Below are positions 1-8,249 of a stretch of DNA of 64,000 nucleotides, piece after piece (the stretch's first letter is position 1; each line of letters begins with the position of its first letter). Below the pieces are notes generated by a model, which was not told the DNA's origin, ran no database searches, and was given only the letters and a program-made list of their open reading frames with translations. Made by a program: the position numbers and the translations under genes. Source of the stretch: Streptomyces sp. NBC_00820 (GTDB lineage: Bacteria > Actinomycetota > Actinomycetes > Streptomycetales > Streptomycetaceae); the NCBI RefSeq assembly GCF_036347055.1, contig NZ_CP108882.1, forward strand, positions 186,001 through 250,000, given 5' to 3'.

Positions 1-1
1 G

Positions 2-1384
2 GGCGACACCATCGATCGCGAGGATCTGCTCGCGGCGCTGGTCGACATCCAGTACACGCGCACCGACTCGGAGCTGACCGGGGGCGGCTTCCGCGTCCGC
101 GGCGACACCATCGACATCCACCCCGCCTACGAGCGCACGATGCTGCGGGTGGAGCTGTTCGGCGACACGGTCGAACGGCTGACCGTCGCCGATCCGGACA
201 CCGGCGAGCTGCGCGAGGTCGTCGACAAGACGCGCGTCTTCCCCGCCACCCACTACTTCGCCGGCCCCGAGCGGATGCGCGCGGCGGCCGACTCGATCCA
301 GGCCGAGCTCGCGCAGCGGGTCTCGGAGCTGCGTCGCGGCGGCAAGCTGCTCGAGGCCGAGCGGCTGCGGGAACGGACGGAATACGACATCGAACTGATC
401 CGGCACACGAAAGTCGCCTCCGGGATGGAGAACTACTCCCGGCACCTGGACGGGCGCGCCCCGGGCACTCCTCCGTCCACGCTCCTGGACTACTTCCCCG
501 AGGACATGCTCGTCGTCATCGACGAGTCACACGTGACGGTGCCGCAGCTGTCCGGTATGAGCCACGGCGACGCCGCGCGCAAGAACACCCTGGTCGACCA
601 CGGATTCCGGCTGCCTTCCGCGCTGGACAACCGTCCGCTGACGTGGACGGAGTTCGCCGCGCGATGCCCGCAGCGGGTCTACCTGTCCGCGACACCGGGC
701 AGGTTCGAGCTGACCGCCGCGCGGGGCGCGGTCGTCGAGCAGATCATCCGGCCGACCGGACTGCTCGATCCGCAGGTGATGGTCAAGCCGACCGCCGGCC
801 AGATGGAGGACCTGGTCGCGCAGATCCGCGAACGGTCCACCCGCGGCGAGCGGACCTTGGTGACGACGTTGACCAAGCGGATGTCGGAGGAGCTGACCGA
901 CTACTTCGACTCTCATGGAGTCCGCGTCCGCTACCTGCACTCCGGCGTCAGCACCCTGCGCCGCGTCGAACTGCTCGCCGAGCTGCGCCGCGGCGACTAC
1001 GACGTGCTGGTCGGCATCAACCTCCTGCGTGAGGGACTCGACCTGCCGGAGGTCTCGCTGGTCGCGATCCTCGATGCCGACCAGGACGGAATCTTCCGCT
1101 CGGACACGGCGCTGGTCCAGATGATCGGCCGCGCGGCGCGCAACGTCAACGGCGAAGTGCACATGTACGCGGATCGGATGACGCCCTCGATGCAGCGCGC
1201 CATCGACGAGACCGACCGGCGCCGGACGCTGCAGGCAGCCCACAACCGGACACACGGGATACGTCCGACCGCCCTGCGCAAGAAGATCGAGAACACGGTG
1301 GCCGCCCAATACCCGCAGGCACAGCACCCGACCACCGGCACGTCCTACAACCGCAGGATGGCGACAGGCAAACGGGCCGCTTGA
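2..1384 (+). CDS. uvrB: Excinuclease ABC subunit B paralogue, 5' truncated, lacking the UVR domain
   Basis: The reading frame is open from base 2, so the start lies before the window; about 460 residues are present. UvrB is the damage-verifying helicase-like subunit of nucleotide excision repair. Visible helicase motifs in order are DESHVT (motif II, near base 521), YLSATPG (III), a [10 protein letters not shown] block (IV), [12 protein letters not shown] (V) and QMIGRAARN (VI). The front half with Walker A and the beta-hairpin is outside the window. After motif VI a normal UvrB continues through a linker into a UVR motif that contacts UvrC; here the protein ends about 80 residues after motif VI with a basic tail ([11 protein letters not shown]) and no UVR motif. 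This suggests a short secondary UvrB rather than the housekeeping copy. Family is certain; the in vivo role is inferred. Confidence 0.93.
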   Translation, partial: GDTIDREDLLAALVDIQYTRTDSELTGGGFRVRGDTIDIHPAYERTMLRVELFGDTVERLTVADPDTGELREVVDKTRVFPATHYFAGPERMRAAADSIQAELAQRVSELRRGGKLLEAERLRERTEYDIELIRHTKVASGMENYSRHLDGRAPGTPPSTLLDYFPEDMLVVIDESHVTVPQLSGMSHGDAARKNTLVDHGFRLPSALDNRPLTWTEFAARCPQRVYLSATPGRFELTAARGAVVEQIIRPTGLLDPQVMVKPTAGQMEDLVAQIRERSTRGERTLVTTLTKRMSEELTDYFDSHGVRVRYLHSGVSTLRRVELLAELRRGDYDVLVGINLLREGLDLPEVSLVAILDADQDGIFRSDTALVQMIGRAARNVNGEVHMYADRMTPSMQRAIDETDRRRTLQAAHNRTHGIRPTALRKKIENTVAAQYPQAQHPTTGTSYNRRMATGKRAA

Positions 1385-1705
1385 GCGCCGACGGCAGTCG
1401 TGCGGGGGGGCTTCGGCGAGACCTCTGGGGTAGACCGGAATACGTTTCGCCGGCTCTGGCCTCCGCGTCACGTCGATCGGTGCGGTTGCACCACAACCTG
1501 GGCACCTTGATCGGCGTGATGCCGGGCGTGAACTGCTTCTGCGCCTACGCGAGGACACCCAGCGCATCACCCGCCGCGTCCACTACAAGCGCGTCGCCGG
1601 CACTCCCCTATCAATGGCCGCGATCCGTCCGGCGAGGGAGACAGGGACCCGGAACGGCACCCACAGCCCGACTGAGCGGCGTGACGGGCCCTTCGGATTC
1701 CGGCA
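1385..1705. other. Non-coding stretch after uvrB
   Basis: No reading frame here has recognisable homology or a convincing ribosome binding site on either strand. A run of seven Gs lies just after the uvrB stop. I see no clear terminator hairpin. Confidence 0.4.
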
Positions 1706-1987
1706 TCACTGCTTTGCCGACGTCTCCTCGTCGTCCGGCTCCTGGTGTTCCTCAACCAACTGCTCGATCTCCCGGGGGACCTCGTACAGCGCCTTCAGGA
1801 CCAGACCCCACGCCCGGTCCCGCAGCTCCTCGGGTACCTCGTCTTCGATCTTCTCCGCGAGCCTGCCGATCTCGTCCCTGGCGTCATCCTCTGTGCCCGT
1901 GGTCGGCGCGGTCATCACCTCCCAGAGGAGCCGGCCCACCCCGGCCGCAACCCGGCCTATGTTGCCGAGCACCGAGCCCACATCCAT
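1706..1987 (-). CDS. Small hypothetical protein, acidic C-terminus
   Basis: A 93-residue protein starting with ATG at 1987, chosen because a good Shine-Dalgarno (GGGGAGGAAG) lies just upstream; the frame stays open to 2257 but the extra N-terminus is Arg-rich and looks non-coding. The N-terminal third (MDVGSVLGNIGRVAAGVGRLL) is Gly/Val/Leu-rich and could form an amphipathic or membrane-associated helix; the rest is charged and helical (EIGRLAEKIEDEVPEELRD) and ends acidic. I recognise no domain. It lies 80 bp beyond the toxin gene on the same strand and could be cotranscribed with that pair. Confidence 0.6.
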   Translation of the reverse strand: MDVGSVLGNIGRVAAGVGRLLWEVMTAPTTGTEDDARDEIGRLAEKIEDEVPEELRDRAWGLVLKALYEVPREIEQLVEEHQEPDDEETSAKQ

Positions 1988-2067
1988 CTGCGCTTCCTCC
2001 CCTTGGTGGTTGTTGTCCTGCTGCAGCGAGGGCCGCCCCCATGTGCGGGGCGGGCCATCGAGTCGTT

Positions 2068-2445
2068 TCAGGTGATGGTGGGCCAGGCCCGCAGCAGGGC
2101 GGCGATCTTCCCGGCGGTGCAGGCCGGGTCGAGGAGCAGGCCCTTGAGCGCGATGGCGTCCTCGCGGGCGGGTTTGACCGTGATTCCGGCGGCCTCGAGG
2201 TACATCACGCCGGTGGCGGCGGCGACTGCGAGGTTGGAGCGCTCCAGCCAGCGGCACCGGCCCAGTGTGTGCACCAGGGCGGCGGCTTTGGCGTAGGGGC
2301 CGTCGTAGACGGCCTGCTCGAACAGCTCGGCCCGGTGGCGGGCGACCGCCGAGATGGGAACTCCGTAGTCGTCAGGTGCCGGATCGTTCGCTCCGGCAGC
2401 CTCGGCGACCTGCAGGATCCAGGGCACGTCGATGTTCAGATCCAT
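2068..2445 (-). CDS. Doc/Fic-like toxin component with degenerate Fic motif
   Basis: A 125-residue protein whose start overlaps the stop of the upstream antitoxin gene (TGATG), a typical translationally coupled toxin-antitoxin layout. The overall pattern (RHRAELF, then YAKAAALVHTLGR, then NLAVAAATGVMYLEAAGI) follows the helical core of Doc-type Fic proteins, which modify targets such as EF-Tu. The canonical HxFx(D/E)(A/G)NxR loop is not there: the matching segment reads CRWLERSNLA (residues 64-73), without the catalytic His and the phosphate-binding Asn/Arg. It is therefore either an inactive or divergent Doc relative or a toxin with another chemistry. The call rests on fold pattern and gene order. 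Confidence 0.62.
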   Translation of the reverse strand: MDLNIDVPWILQVAEAAGANDPAPDDYGVPISAVARHRAELFEQAVYDGPYAKAAALVHTLGRCRWLERSNLAVAAATGVMYLEAAGITVKPAREDAIALKGLLLDPACTAGKIAALLRAWPTIT

Positions 2446-2684
2446 CAGGCCGCGCGTGCTCCCCGCGGTGCCTGCTGGGCGTCCTCGGCTTCGTCGAAGA
2501 CGCTCTGATGTTCGGCCAGGAAGCGGGCGGCTGCGTCGACCGCGCGGGCACGCAGGCCGCTGGCGTCATCCTGGACGAGCCGGGCGAGGTAGTCCCCGAT
2601 GCTCAGTCCGAGGTCGGCGGCGCGTTTCTTTGCGAGTTCCGCGATGTCTTCATCCACGCGCGCGCCCAGCTGTGTCTTCGCCAT
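2445..2684 (-). CDS. Ribbon-helix-helix antitoxin
   Basis: A 79-residue protein. The first 40 residues (TQLGARVDEDIAELAKKRA, then LGLSIGDYLARLV) fit a ribbon-helix-helix DNA-binding domain: a short beta strand followed by two helices. The C-terminal half (ARAVDAAARFLAEHQSVFDEAE) is a helix-rich tail of the kind that neutralises a partner toxin. The start at 2684 is the only ATG and lies 6 bases after a near-perfect palindrome, the probable autoregulatory operator. The stop overlaps the toxin start. Antitoxin identity is inferred from domain, size and coupling. Confidence 0.72.
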   Translation of the reverse strand: MAKTQLGARVDEDIAELAKKRAADLGLSIGDYLARLVQDDASGLRARAVDAAARFLAEHQSVFDEAEDAQQAPRGARAA

Positions 2685-3082
2685 ACCAGCATGGTAACAG
2701 CCGTTACCATCGGGTGTGGGTGACATGCAGCGGCAGGTGCACCCTCCTCCGTCCAGTCCCCGTCGAAGAGGGCGGCGACCAGGCGTACATGATCGTCGGG
2801 AAGTCGCCCGGCGCGGTGTCTCATGCGGGCCTGGGCGAGCCAGGAACCAATCTTGCCGGTGTAACCATCGACGCGAATGGTCTCGCGCGCGGCGGGAGCG
2901 CGGCCTTCGCGGTGGAGGAAGAGCTCCAGGAGCCGAACGGCCTGGGCGAAGGTGCGGCGGACCCAACGGGAGGTGGCGAGCGGGTTGGTGCCGGGAGTGA
3001 GGCCGAGGACGGTCATCAGCTGCTGCCGGCCAGGGGCGAAGGTGGACCAGGTGGTGAGCCGGCGGTCCAGCCAGGAGCCATC
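2603..3082 (-). pseudogene. Helicase-associated (HA) domain protein remnant
   Basis: From about 3082 down, the frame reads SWLDRRLTTWSTFAPGRQQL and then a block with spaced aromatic and basic residues (TGKIGSWLAQARMRHRAGRL, ending RLVAALFDGDW). This is the pattern of helicase-associated repeats found as arrays at the C-termini of actinobacterial helicase-like proteins. No helicase core or plausible start exists upstream: the frame runs into unrelated sequence by about 3085. The 3' end overlaps the toxin-antitoxin promoter and antitoxin start, so the module probably inserted into or replaced the end of this gene. Confidence 0.55.
2691..2710. promoter_or_regulatory. Palindromic operator of the toxin-antitoxin pair
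   Basis: ATGGTAAC, a 4-base spacer (AGCC), then GTTACCAT: perfect 8-bp arms ending 6 bp before the antitoxin start codon. Position and symmetry fit binding by the dimeric ribbon-helix-helix antitoxin to repress its own operon. Confidence 0.7.
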
Positions 3083-3165
3083 TCCACGCCGGCGAGCTGG
3101 GTGTCGCGGGTGAGAACGGCGGCAGATGGCAGATGCCCGCTGCTGTCGACCAGGGACAAGGCCTG

Positions 3166-3204
3166 GCGGCCCCGCTCCGGGTCAGGGTTCCGGAGCGGGG
3201 CCGC
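3166..3204 (-). terminator. Terminator hairpin after the GH87-like glucanase gene
   Basis: Perfect 15-bp inverted repeat (GCGGCCCCGCTCCGG and its complement) around a 9-base loop, beginning 27 bp past the stop codon of the leftward glucanase gene. No T-run follows, as is usual in Streptomyces. Confidence 0.75.
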
Positions 3205-3230
3205 CGGAGTGCGTGGGCGGAACGCGGCTG

Positions 3231-5567
3231 TCAGCCGGTGTAGGCCTCCAGTTCGGCGAGTTGTGCCGCAGGCCAGCCGGTGTTGCCGGTGATGGTCACA
3301 CGGAGGTAGCGGGTCGCAGTGCCGGTCAGGGCGATGGTCGTGGTGTTGCCGCTCGACGGGTCGAACGTGTATCCCGCCGACGACTTGAGCGTGCTGAACG
3401 TGGAGTTGTCGGTGCTGCCGAGGACGCTCAGCGTCTGGGTGCGCGTGGCCCACGCCGCTGCCGGCGGCAGCTTGAGCACGACACGCTTGACCGTCTTCGC
3501 GGCGCCCAGGTCGACGGTGACGGACTGCGGGAAGGCGTTGTTGGCGCTTTCCCAGTACGTGTCCGCGTTGCCGTCCACGGCCTTGGAGGCGGGGTAGACG
3601 TCGGTGTGACTCGTCTCGGTGACCGGCTGGTTCTTGGCGAGGTTGACGGTCGGGTCCGTCGGAGGATCGGTGGGCGGGTCGGTCGGCGGCGTGCCTCCGC
3701 CGGGGACTCCGCCGTTGGTCCACTGCGGAGCCGGCCAGGTTCCGGTGCAGGCGGGCGGGTCCGCGTACCAGCCACTGTTGCCGGCCCCGCGGGTGATGAC
3801 GAAGCCGGAACCGACGCAGTTGTGGATGGGGTTGGACTGGGCGACGTGTGTGGCCGTGACGTTGGTGAAGGAGGCCGTGCCCGTCGACTGGATCTGCAGG
3901 GCGTAGGTACCCGTCCCGTCGATCCGGACGTTCTCGAAGTGCAGCCCCTTCGTCGCGCCCTCGATGTTCATGATGGCGGCGTAGGAACTGTCGAGGATCT
4001 CGCTGTCCGCGATGTTGATCGTCGCGTCCAGGGCCTCGTTGAGGCCGCTGAACCAGACCGCGCCCACGCCGAACTGCCAGTTGTAGTCGTTGTTCCCGGT
4101 CCGGATCAGGGTGTTGCGGGCGGCCGTCGTGGTGCCGGAAACGGCCGTGCCCTGACCGGAGTTGACACCGGGATACCGGTTGGCGACGTGCAGGCCGCCG
4201 CCGTTGGTGATCGTGTCCGCCATCACGTTGTCCGAGATGGTGATGTCCTTGCCGCCGTACGTGACGATGTTGTTGGCGAGGATCGGCAGGATCACCGTGT
4301 TGAAGGTGAACTTGTTCTTGACGTTCGGGACGTTCTCCGCCCACATCGCCAGGCCGTCGTCACCGGTGTTGCGTACGAACGTGTTGGTGACCGTGGAGTT
4401 GGTGACGCCCATGTGGAAGTTCACGCCGTCCGCGGTCTGGTCGAGGATGCGGCTGTTCTTGATGGTGAAATTGTCCATCGGCCCGTCCATCCAGGCCCCG
4501 CACTTGGTGTGCTGCATCCACACGTCGTCGACGGTGGAGTTGGACAGCGCGCCGCCGATGGCGTTCACCTGGTCGTCGTCGACGCGCTCGCGGATGTCTC
4601 CGAGAATGGCGAAGTCCTTGAGCGTGACGTTCTTGCTGCCGCCCTGGTTCGCGTACTTGCCGTACACGCCCACGGCCTTGGCCCGGTTCACCGGGTCGCG
4701 GCCGGTGAGGACGCTGTACCAGGGGCCCGCGCCGGCCAGTGTCACCTGGTCGACGACGATGTGGTCGCGCACCTGGAAGGTGCCCTGGGGGATGTAGACG
4801 GTCTTGCCCTGTGCCTTGCCCGCGTCGACCGCCGCCTGGATCTTGGCGGTCGAGTCGGCCGCTCCGGTCGGGTCGGCGCCGAAGTCGCTGACGACGTCCA
4901 GGGCTCCGGACGGCTTGCCGATGGGGGCGCCCACCTGCTCGAAGTCCGCGAGGTCGATGGTGAACGTCGGTGAGGCGCTGGTGGACGACACCTGCAGGCG
5001 CACCTTGGTCCCGATCGGCAGGGTCGAGCCGAGCAGGGTGCGGGTCTCGTCGTAGAAGTGGTGGGGGTTGGTGTCGCCCGGGTTGTTGTTGAACGGATAA
5101 CCGCCGTAGTACCAGCCGTACTTGGAGGTCACCGGGACGGTCTTGAGCTGGGTTCCGTTGATCTTCAGGTCGAGGCTCGCGTCGCGGCCGGTACCGGCGG
5201 AGTTGTCGGGCAGTGAATAGCGGAACGACATCGCGTTGGCCGGCGCTGCCAGGGTGAACTCGACGTACTCGCCCGTCGCGTCCAGTGTCACCGCCTGCCG
5301 CCCGGACGCCTCGGAGGGGAGATGCCCGTAGAGGCGGTCCGGGCCGATGAGGGTGCCGTTGGTGGCGGCGTACTCGGCCTCCTGCTCCTTGAACGGGACG
5401 GTAGCGCCGCGGCCGGATATGCCGACCGGGGAAGGCGCGGGCACCCCGGCCGCGAGGGCGTCGGGTGCGAGTGCCACGGCGACGACCGTGCCGGCCGCGG
5501 CGAGCGCGAGGGACACGGCCGCAGCCATGCCTCGGCGCAGGGATCTGCCATTGGGGGGTGAAGTCAC
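3231..5567 (-). CDS. Secreted GH87-like alpha-1,3-glucanase (mutanase/mycodextranase) with C-terminal discoidin/CBM32
   Basis: A 778-residue exported enzyme starting with GTG at 5567 (AAGGA upstream). Residues 1-40 are a signal peptide: RSLRR, a hydrophobic Ala/Val/Leu run, cleavage after ALA. Residues about 55-215 form a beta-rich N-terminal domain. Residues about 222-620 form a right-handed beta-helix beginning DVVSDFGADPTGAADSTAKI with repeated Asn-rich turns, as in GH87 enzymes that cut alpha-1,3-glucan of fungal walls or dental mutan. A Pro/Thr linker (TPPTDPPTDPPTDP) leads to a discoidin/F5-8C-type carbohydrate-binding domain (residues about 640-778: VNLAKNQPVTETSHTDVYPA to AELEAYTG). 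The Asp pair in NTGDDGLAMW is a candidate catalytic site. GH87 is the best fit; another pectate-lyase-fold glycosidase is possible. Confidence 0.8.
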   Translation of the reverse strand: MTSPPNGRSLRRGMAAAVSLALAAAGTVVAVALAPDALAAGVPAPSPVGISGRGATVPFKEQEAEYAATNGTLIGPDRLYGHLPSEASGRQAVTLDATGEYVEFTLAAPANAMSFRYSLPDNSAGTGRDASLDLKINGTQLKTVPVTSKYGWYYGGYPFNNNPGDTNPHHFYDETRTLLGSTLPIGTKVRLQVSSTSASPTFTIDLADFEQVGAPIGKPSGALDVVSDFGADPTGAADSTAKIQAAVDAGKAQGKTVYIPQGTFQVRDHIVVDQVTLAGAGPWYSVLTGRDPVNRAKAVGVYGKYANQGGSKNVTLKDFAILGDIRERVDDDQVNAIGGALSNSTVDDVWMQHTKCGAWMDGPMDNFTIKNSRILDQTADGVNFHMGVTNSTVTNTFVRNTGDDGLAMWAENVPNVKNKFTFNTVILPILANNIVTYGGKDITISDNVMADTITNGGGLHVANRYPGVNSGQGTAVSGTTTAARNTLIRTGNNDYNWQFGVGAVWFSGLNEALDATINIADSEILDSSYAAIMNIEGATKGLHFENVRIDGTGTYALQIQSTGTASFTNVTATHVAQSNPIHNCVGSGFVITRGAGNSGWYADPPACTGTWPAPQWTNGGVPGGGTPPTDPPTDPPTDPTVNLAKNQPVTETSHTDVYPASKAVDGNADTYWESANNAFPQSVTVDLGAAKTVKRVVLKLPPAAAWATRTQTLSVLGSTDNSTFSTLKSSAGYTFDPSSGNTTTIALTGTATRYLRVTITGNTGWPAAQLAELEAYTG

Positions 5568-5712
5568 TGGCGTGCGTCCTTAAGGCTCGTGGGGTGAGCG
5601 GACGCAAGAAGGCTAGAAGCGGCGAGAAAGAGAGTCTATGAACGTGCGCAAGATTGATACAAAAGGCCGCAGATAATCGACGGGTGCCGGTGCCGTCCGC
5701 CTACGCGGCGAC

Positions 5713-5868
5713 ATGCCCGAGCACCGCCTCCACGGGGTGAACGACCAGGTCGTCACCGACTCCGAAGGCACCGTGCTGTGGATCTCGCCCGCGCTGCCGG
5801 GCCGCCCCCACGACCTGACCGCGGCCCGCACCCACCGCATCATCCGGATCTGCGAGGTGCACGCGGCG
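5713..5868 (+). pseudogene. IS5-family (DDE_4) transposase fragment
   Basis: Reads MPEHRLHGVNDQVVTDSEG, then LWISPALPGRPHDLTAARTH, the central block around the second catalytic Asp of IS5-family transposases of Streptomyces. Only about 50 residues remain; flanks on both sides are unrelated. After 5868 the frame changes into a segment (FSSWIARRFDLAEGPLRVFL) that I do not recognise. Confidence 0.7.
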
Positions 5869-6064
5869 ATGCCACTGCGGGCGTTCTCGTCCTGGATAGC
5901 CCGCCGGTTCGATCTCGCGGAGGGACCGTTGCGGGTGTTCCTGCGGATGTGGTGCGGTGAGGTCGCCGCCTACCTGCGAGCCCGGTACGCCCCAGAGCGG
6001 CTGGCACGAGGCATCCGCGCACGGAGAGGGCCGCGGCGTCGTCTACCTCGCCGACCGCGTCACC

Positions 6065-6286
6065 ATGCAGGAGACCCCTGTCACGTTGCTGGCGTTGTCC
6101 CTGCTGACCAGGGATCGGTGCGAAAGTGACGAGGAGTTCGAGGCGTACGGCGGCGCGTTCCGCGTGATGCCGTACGGAATCCACGAGATGAACGCGAACC
6201 TGATGATCGCCAACCTGGACTTCGGCGATTTCGCCGACGCGGCCAGGAATGATCCCGAGGGCGTCTTCCGAGGATTTGCCGGCTGA
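6065..6286 (+). CDS. Hypothetical protein fragment
   Basis: The frame is open from 5957; the first ATG in a protein-like stretch is at 6065, giving 73 residues (MQETPVTLLALSLLTRDRC to DPEGVFRGFAG). Composition looks like a real protein rather than frame noise, with hydrophobic start and acidic end. It is probably the C-terminal piece of a longer gene cut by the upstream rearrangement. No family recognised. Confidence 0.4.
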   Translation: MQETPVTLLALSLLTRDRCESDEEFEAYGGAFRVMPYGIHEMNANLMIANLDFGDFADAARNDPEGVFRGFAG

Positions 6287-6401
6287 AGCTCAGCCGGCAC
6301 CCGCACCGGCCGGTGCTCCGGCGCCGATGCCGGAGCACAGTGCCACGGCGTGGCCCCGGCGGTGCAGAAGGCCCTCTCGTCCACTGCACGGCGTCACTCG
6401 G

Positions 6402-6431
6402 TGAAACCTTCCCCTGATCGCAAGGTAGGAT
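6402..6431 (+). promoter_or_regulatory. Housekeeping-type promoter of the initiator tRNA
   Basis: TGAAAC at 6402-6407 and TAGGAT at 6426-6431 with an 18-base spacer match a HrdB (sigma-70-like) promoter. The -10 box ends 12 bases before the tRNA 5' end, right for a start with a very short leader. Confidence 0.6.
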
Positions 6432-6443
6432 GGTGATTACCGA

Positions 6444-6520
6444 CGCGGGGTGGAGCAGCTCGGTAGCTCGCTGGGCTCATAACCCAGAGGTCGCAGGTTC
6501 AAATCCTGTCCCCGCTACCA
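6444..6520 (+). tRNA. Initiator tRNA-fMet (CAT anticodon)
   Basis: A 77-nt cloverleaf with encoded CCA. Initiator features are visible: three G:C pairs in the anticodon stem next to the loop (GGG before CTCATAA, CCC after), and no Watson-Crick pair at position 1-72 (C opposite T). The acceptor strand is CGCGGGG paired with CCCCGC; the T arm contains GTTCAAATC. Its own promoter and terminator flank it. Confidence 0.97.
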
Positions 6521-6521
6521 A

Positions 6522-6557
6522 CGACAGGGCCCGGTCTCACGAGACCGGGCCCTGTCG
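6522..6557 (+). terminator. Strong terminator hairpin after tRNA-fMet
   Basis: Perfect 17-bp arms (CGACAGGGCCCGGTCTC and complement) with a two-base tip, starting one base past the CCA end. It ends transcription of the tRNA gene. Confidence 0.85.
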
Positions 6558-6720
6558 CATGTCATACGCCGAACGTGACGTCCCCTGGATGTTGCGAGTG
6601 GAGCCGGACGGCCGTCCTGGGGCCCGCCGGCCGGCGGCGTCCGCCAGAGGCCGCGGACCACCCCAAGGCGTCCATGACCGCATCGAAGACGGTGGTGGGG
6701 TCGTCGAACAGGCTCCTGCC

Positions 6721-7104
6721 TCATGCATCCGGCACAGGCGTGGCCTGGTGGTAGTACATCCGCCAACCGGAGGCGTCATCCGACTTCCGCCAGATCGAGC
6801 TCCTCCGGGCTCGCCTGCCATCGAGCATGGTTTCGAACGTCAGGTGCACAATCCCCGGCGCCAATACGGTGCCGGTCATCTCGGTAGGCACGTACTGCGG
6901 GCCATCGTCGGCCGCACCCTGCATGACCGGCAGCGCCGCGAGCATCGACTGGCGATCCCACCTGCGCCCCGAGGCGCCTACTTCCACGAACTCCGGATCG
7001 AGGAGTTGATCCGCCAATGCCCTGGAGGACCGCCCGGCCGGACTCAGCAACTGCAACTCTCGCTCGATGACCTCGGCCACGCTGCTTTCCCTGTCCACGT
7101 TCAT
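6721..7104 (-). CDS. NTF2/SnoaL-fold DUF4440-type protein
   Basis: A 127-residue protein starting at ATG 7104. It has the order of a DUF4440/SnoaL-like cone: N-terminal helix VAEVIERELQLLSP, DPEFVEVGASGRRWDRQSML (the loop after the first strand), a helical middle, then paired strands (GIVHLTFETM, RRSSIWRKSD, WRMYYHQATP). Such proteins are stand-alone small-molecule binding or hydrolytic domains; no substrate can be read here. It is surrounded by scars and is the only complete gene between the tRNA and the TetR gene. Confidence 0.7.
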   Translation of the reverse strand: MNVDRESSVAEVIERELQLLSPAGRSSRALADQLLDPEFVEVGASGRRWDRQSMLAALPVMQGAADDGPQYVPTEMTGTVLAPGIVHLTFETMLDGRRARRSSIWRKSDDASGWRMYYHQATPVPDA

Positions 7105-7217
7105 CGGAGCATCTTGCCCCAGCTGACCTGGGCATTCGCAAGCGAATTGAGGAGCCGGCCGCGCAGGTTGTCCTGCTGAACCGGCGCAATGCCGCCCGCT
7201 GAAGACGATGCCCCATA

Positions 7218-7335
7218 CCTGTTGACAGGACCAGAGGTACTCAGTCGCGCCGGCCAACTGTGCAAAGGTGCCGGCCGGTCGGCCGGTGAGGCGAGCGACA
7301 TGGTCGGTGGTGCGGGTCGAGTCCGGTCGAAGTGG
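7218..7335. pseudogene. NmrA-family oxidoreductase scraps in two orientations
   Basis: On the + strand 7218-7257 reads LLTGPEVLSRAGQ, and on the - strand 7335-7258 reads PLRPDSTRTTDHVARLTGRP then AGTFAQL. Both match parts of the intact NmrA-type protein at 60062-60943 (LTGPEVLSRADQ, and PESNRTTDHVERLAGRPAST). In the intact protein they are about 70 residues apart and on one strand, so this is a double scar with one fragment inverted relative to the other. Confidence 0.6.
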
Positions 7336-7530
7336 GCCGTCGACCACGTGGCCGAGTGCAGCCAAAAACCGAAGCGGGGCGGTTTCGTCGAGTCCGCGTC
7401 GGCGTGCGCCGGATCAGGCCGGTTGAAAGGAGGCGGCCGCAGCGCGGATGAAGGTCATGGCGGCGCGGCCGAATACCGCCCCGACACCGCCCTGCCCGCT
7501 CGCCGGCCCGTGCCGATGGCGCGTGACCCG

Positions 7531-8154
7531 CTATACCGGCGCCTGCCTGTCCGATGCGGCTGCCGCCTGTGACATCGCCGCAGGGGCGGTGAACAGTGCA
7601 TGGACGGCGGCGCGGACCTGGTCGGCGACCACCTCGGGGGTGGAGGTGTCGAGCTTGCCGTCCAGGTGCAGGAACGCCAGGCCGTGGACGAGGGCCCATA
7701 CCGTCGTCGCAAGCGCGTCCGGATCGGCGCCGGGGAACGCGCCGCGGACGACACCCCGGACGTACTCCGAGATGGCAGCGGTCGCGCTGACCCGTTCCTC
7801 GCTGGTCGGATCACAGGGCTCGGCGAACATCACCCGGAACATCGCCGGGCGCTCCAGTGCGAAACGCACGTAGGCAACGGCGATCGCGGCGAGCTCGTCG
7901 GGAGTCGTGGGCAAGGGATGCGCCGCGGACAGATGTTCGGCGAGTTCGCGGTAGCCCTCCGCGGCGACAGCGGAGACCAGCGCGTCACGGTCCGCGTAAT
8001 GGCGGTAGGGAGCCGTCGCCGACACTCCCGCCCGCCGCGCAACCGCCCGCAGCGACAGCCCGGCGCTGCCGTCCTCCTCCAGCAGTTCCCGCGCGGCGCG
8101 CAGGCAGGCGGCGCGCAGATCGCCGTGGTGATACGAGCTGCTCGCTTGCGACAT
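7531..8154 (-). CDS. TetR/AcrR-family repressor
   Basis: A 207-residue protein starting at ATG 8154. The N-terminal HTH is clear: HHGDLRAACLRAARELLEED, LSLRAVARRAGVSATAPYRHY, then DRDALVSAVAAEGYREL. The C-terminal ligand domain has the conserved block RFALERPAMFRVMFAEP and WALVHGLAFLHLDG seen in WHG/TetR_C_33 regulators. It diverges from the Old Yellow Enzyme gene at 8250; the 95-bp gap holds inverted repeats, so it probably represses both itself and that enzyme, induced by an electrophilic or quinone-like ligand. The ligand is inference. Confidence 0.9.
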   Translation of the reverse strand: MSQASSSYHHGDLRAACLRAARELLEEDGSAGLSLRAVARRAGVSATAPYRHYADRDALVSAVAAEGYRELAEHLSAAHPLPTTPDELAAIAVAYVRFALERPAMFRVMFAEPCDPTSEERVSATAAISEYVRGVVRGAFPGADPDALATTVWALVHGLAFLHLDGKLDTSTPEVVADQVRAAVHALFTAPAAMSQAAAASDRQAPV

Positions 8155-8180
8155 AGGTCACGCTCCCTCATGTTTACGTC

Positions 8181-8224
8181 GCTTACATCGCCGACCTAAT
8201 GTGAACGCTGCATACATCGTAAGC
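8181..8224. promoter_or_regulatory. Candidate TetR operator between divergent genes
   Basis: GCTTAC at 8181-8186 and GTAAGC at 8219-8224 are inverted copies; the neighbourhoods TCGCTTACATCG and ACATCGTAAGCGA extend the match. Location between the tetR start (8154) and the oxidoreductase start (8250) suggests the regulator binding sites. Confidence 0.45.
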
Positions 8225-8249
8225 GATCGAGATCGAGAGGGGACCTCGG

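Noticed and set aside
3126..4973. 615-residue open frame on the + strand
   Set aside because: It is the antisense of the GH87-like gene, full of Gly/Val/Arg/Asp codon-shadow composition and without any family resemblance.
6444..6520. tRNA as phage attachment site
   Set aside because: No integrase, no second copy of the tRNA 3' end and no element boundary near it.
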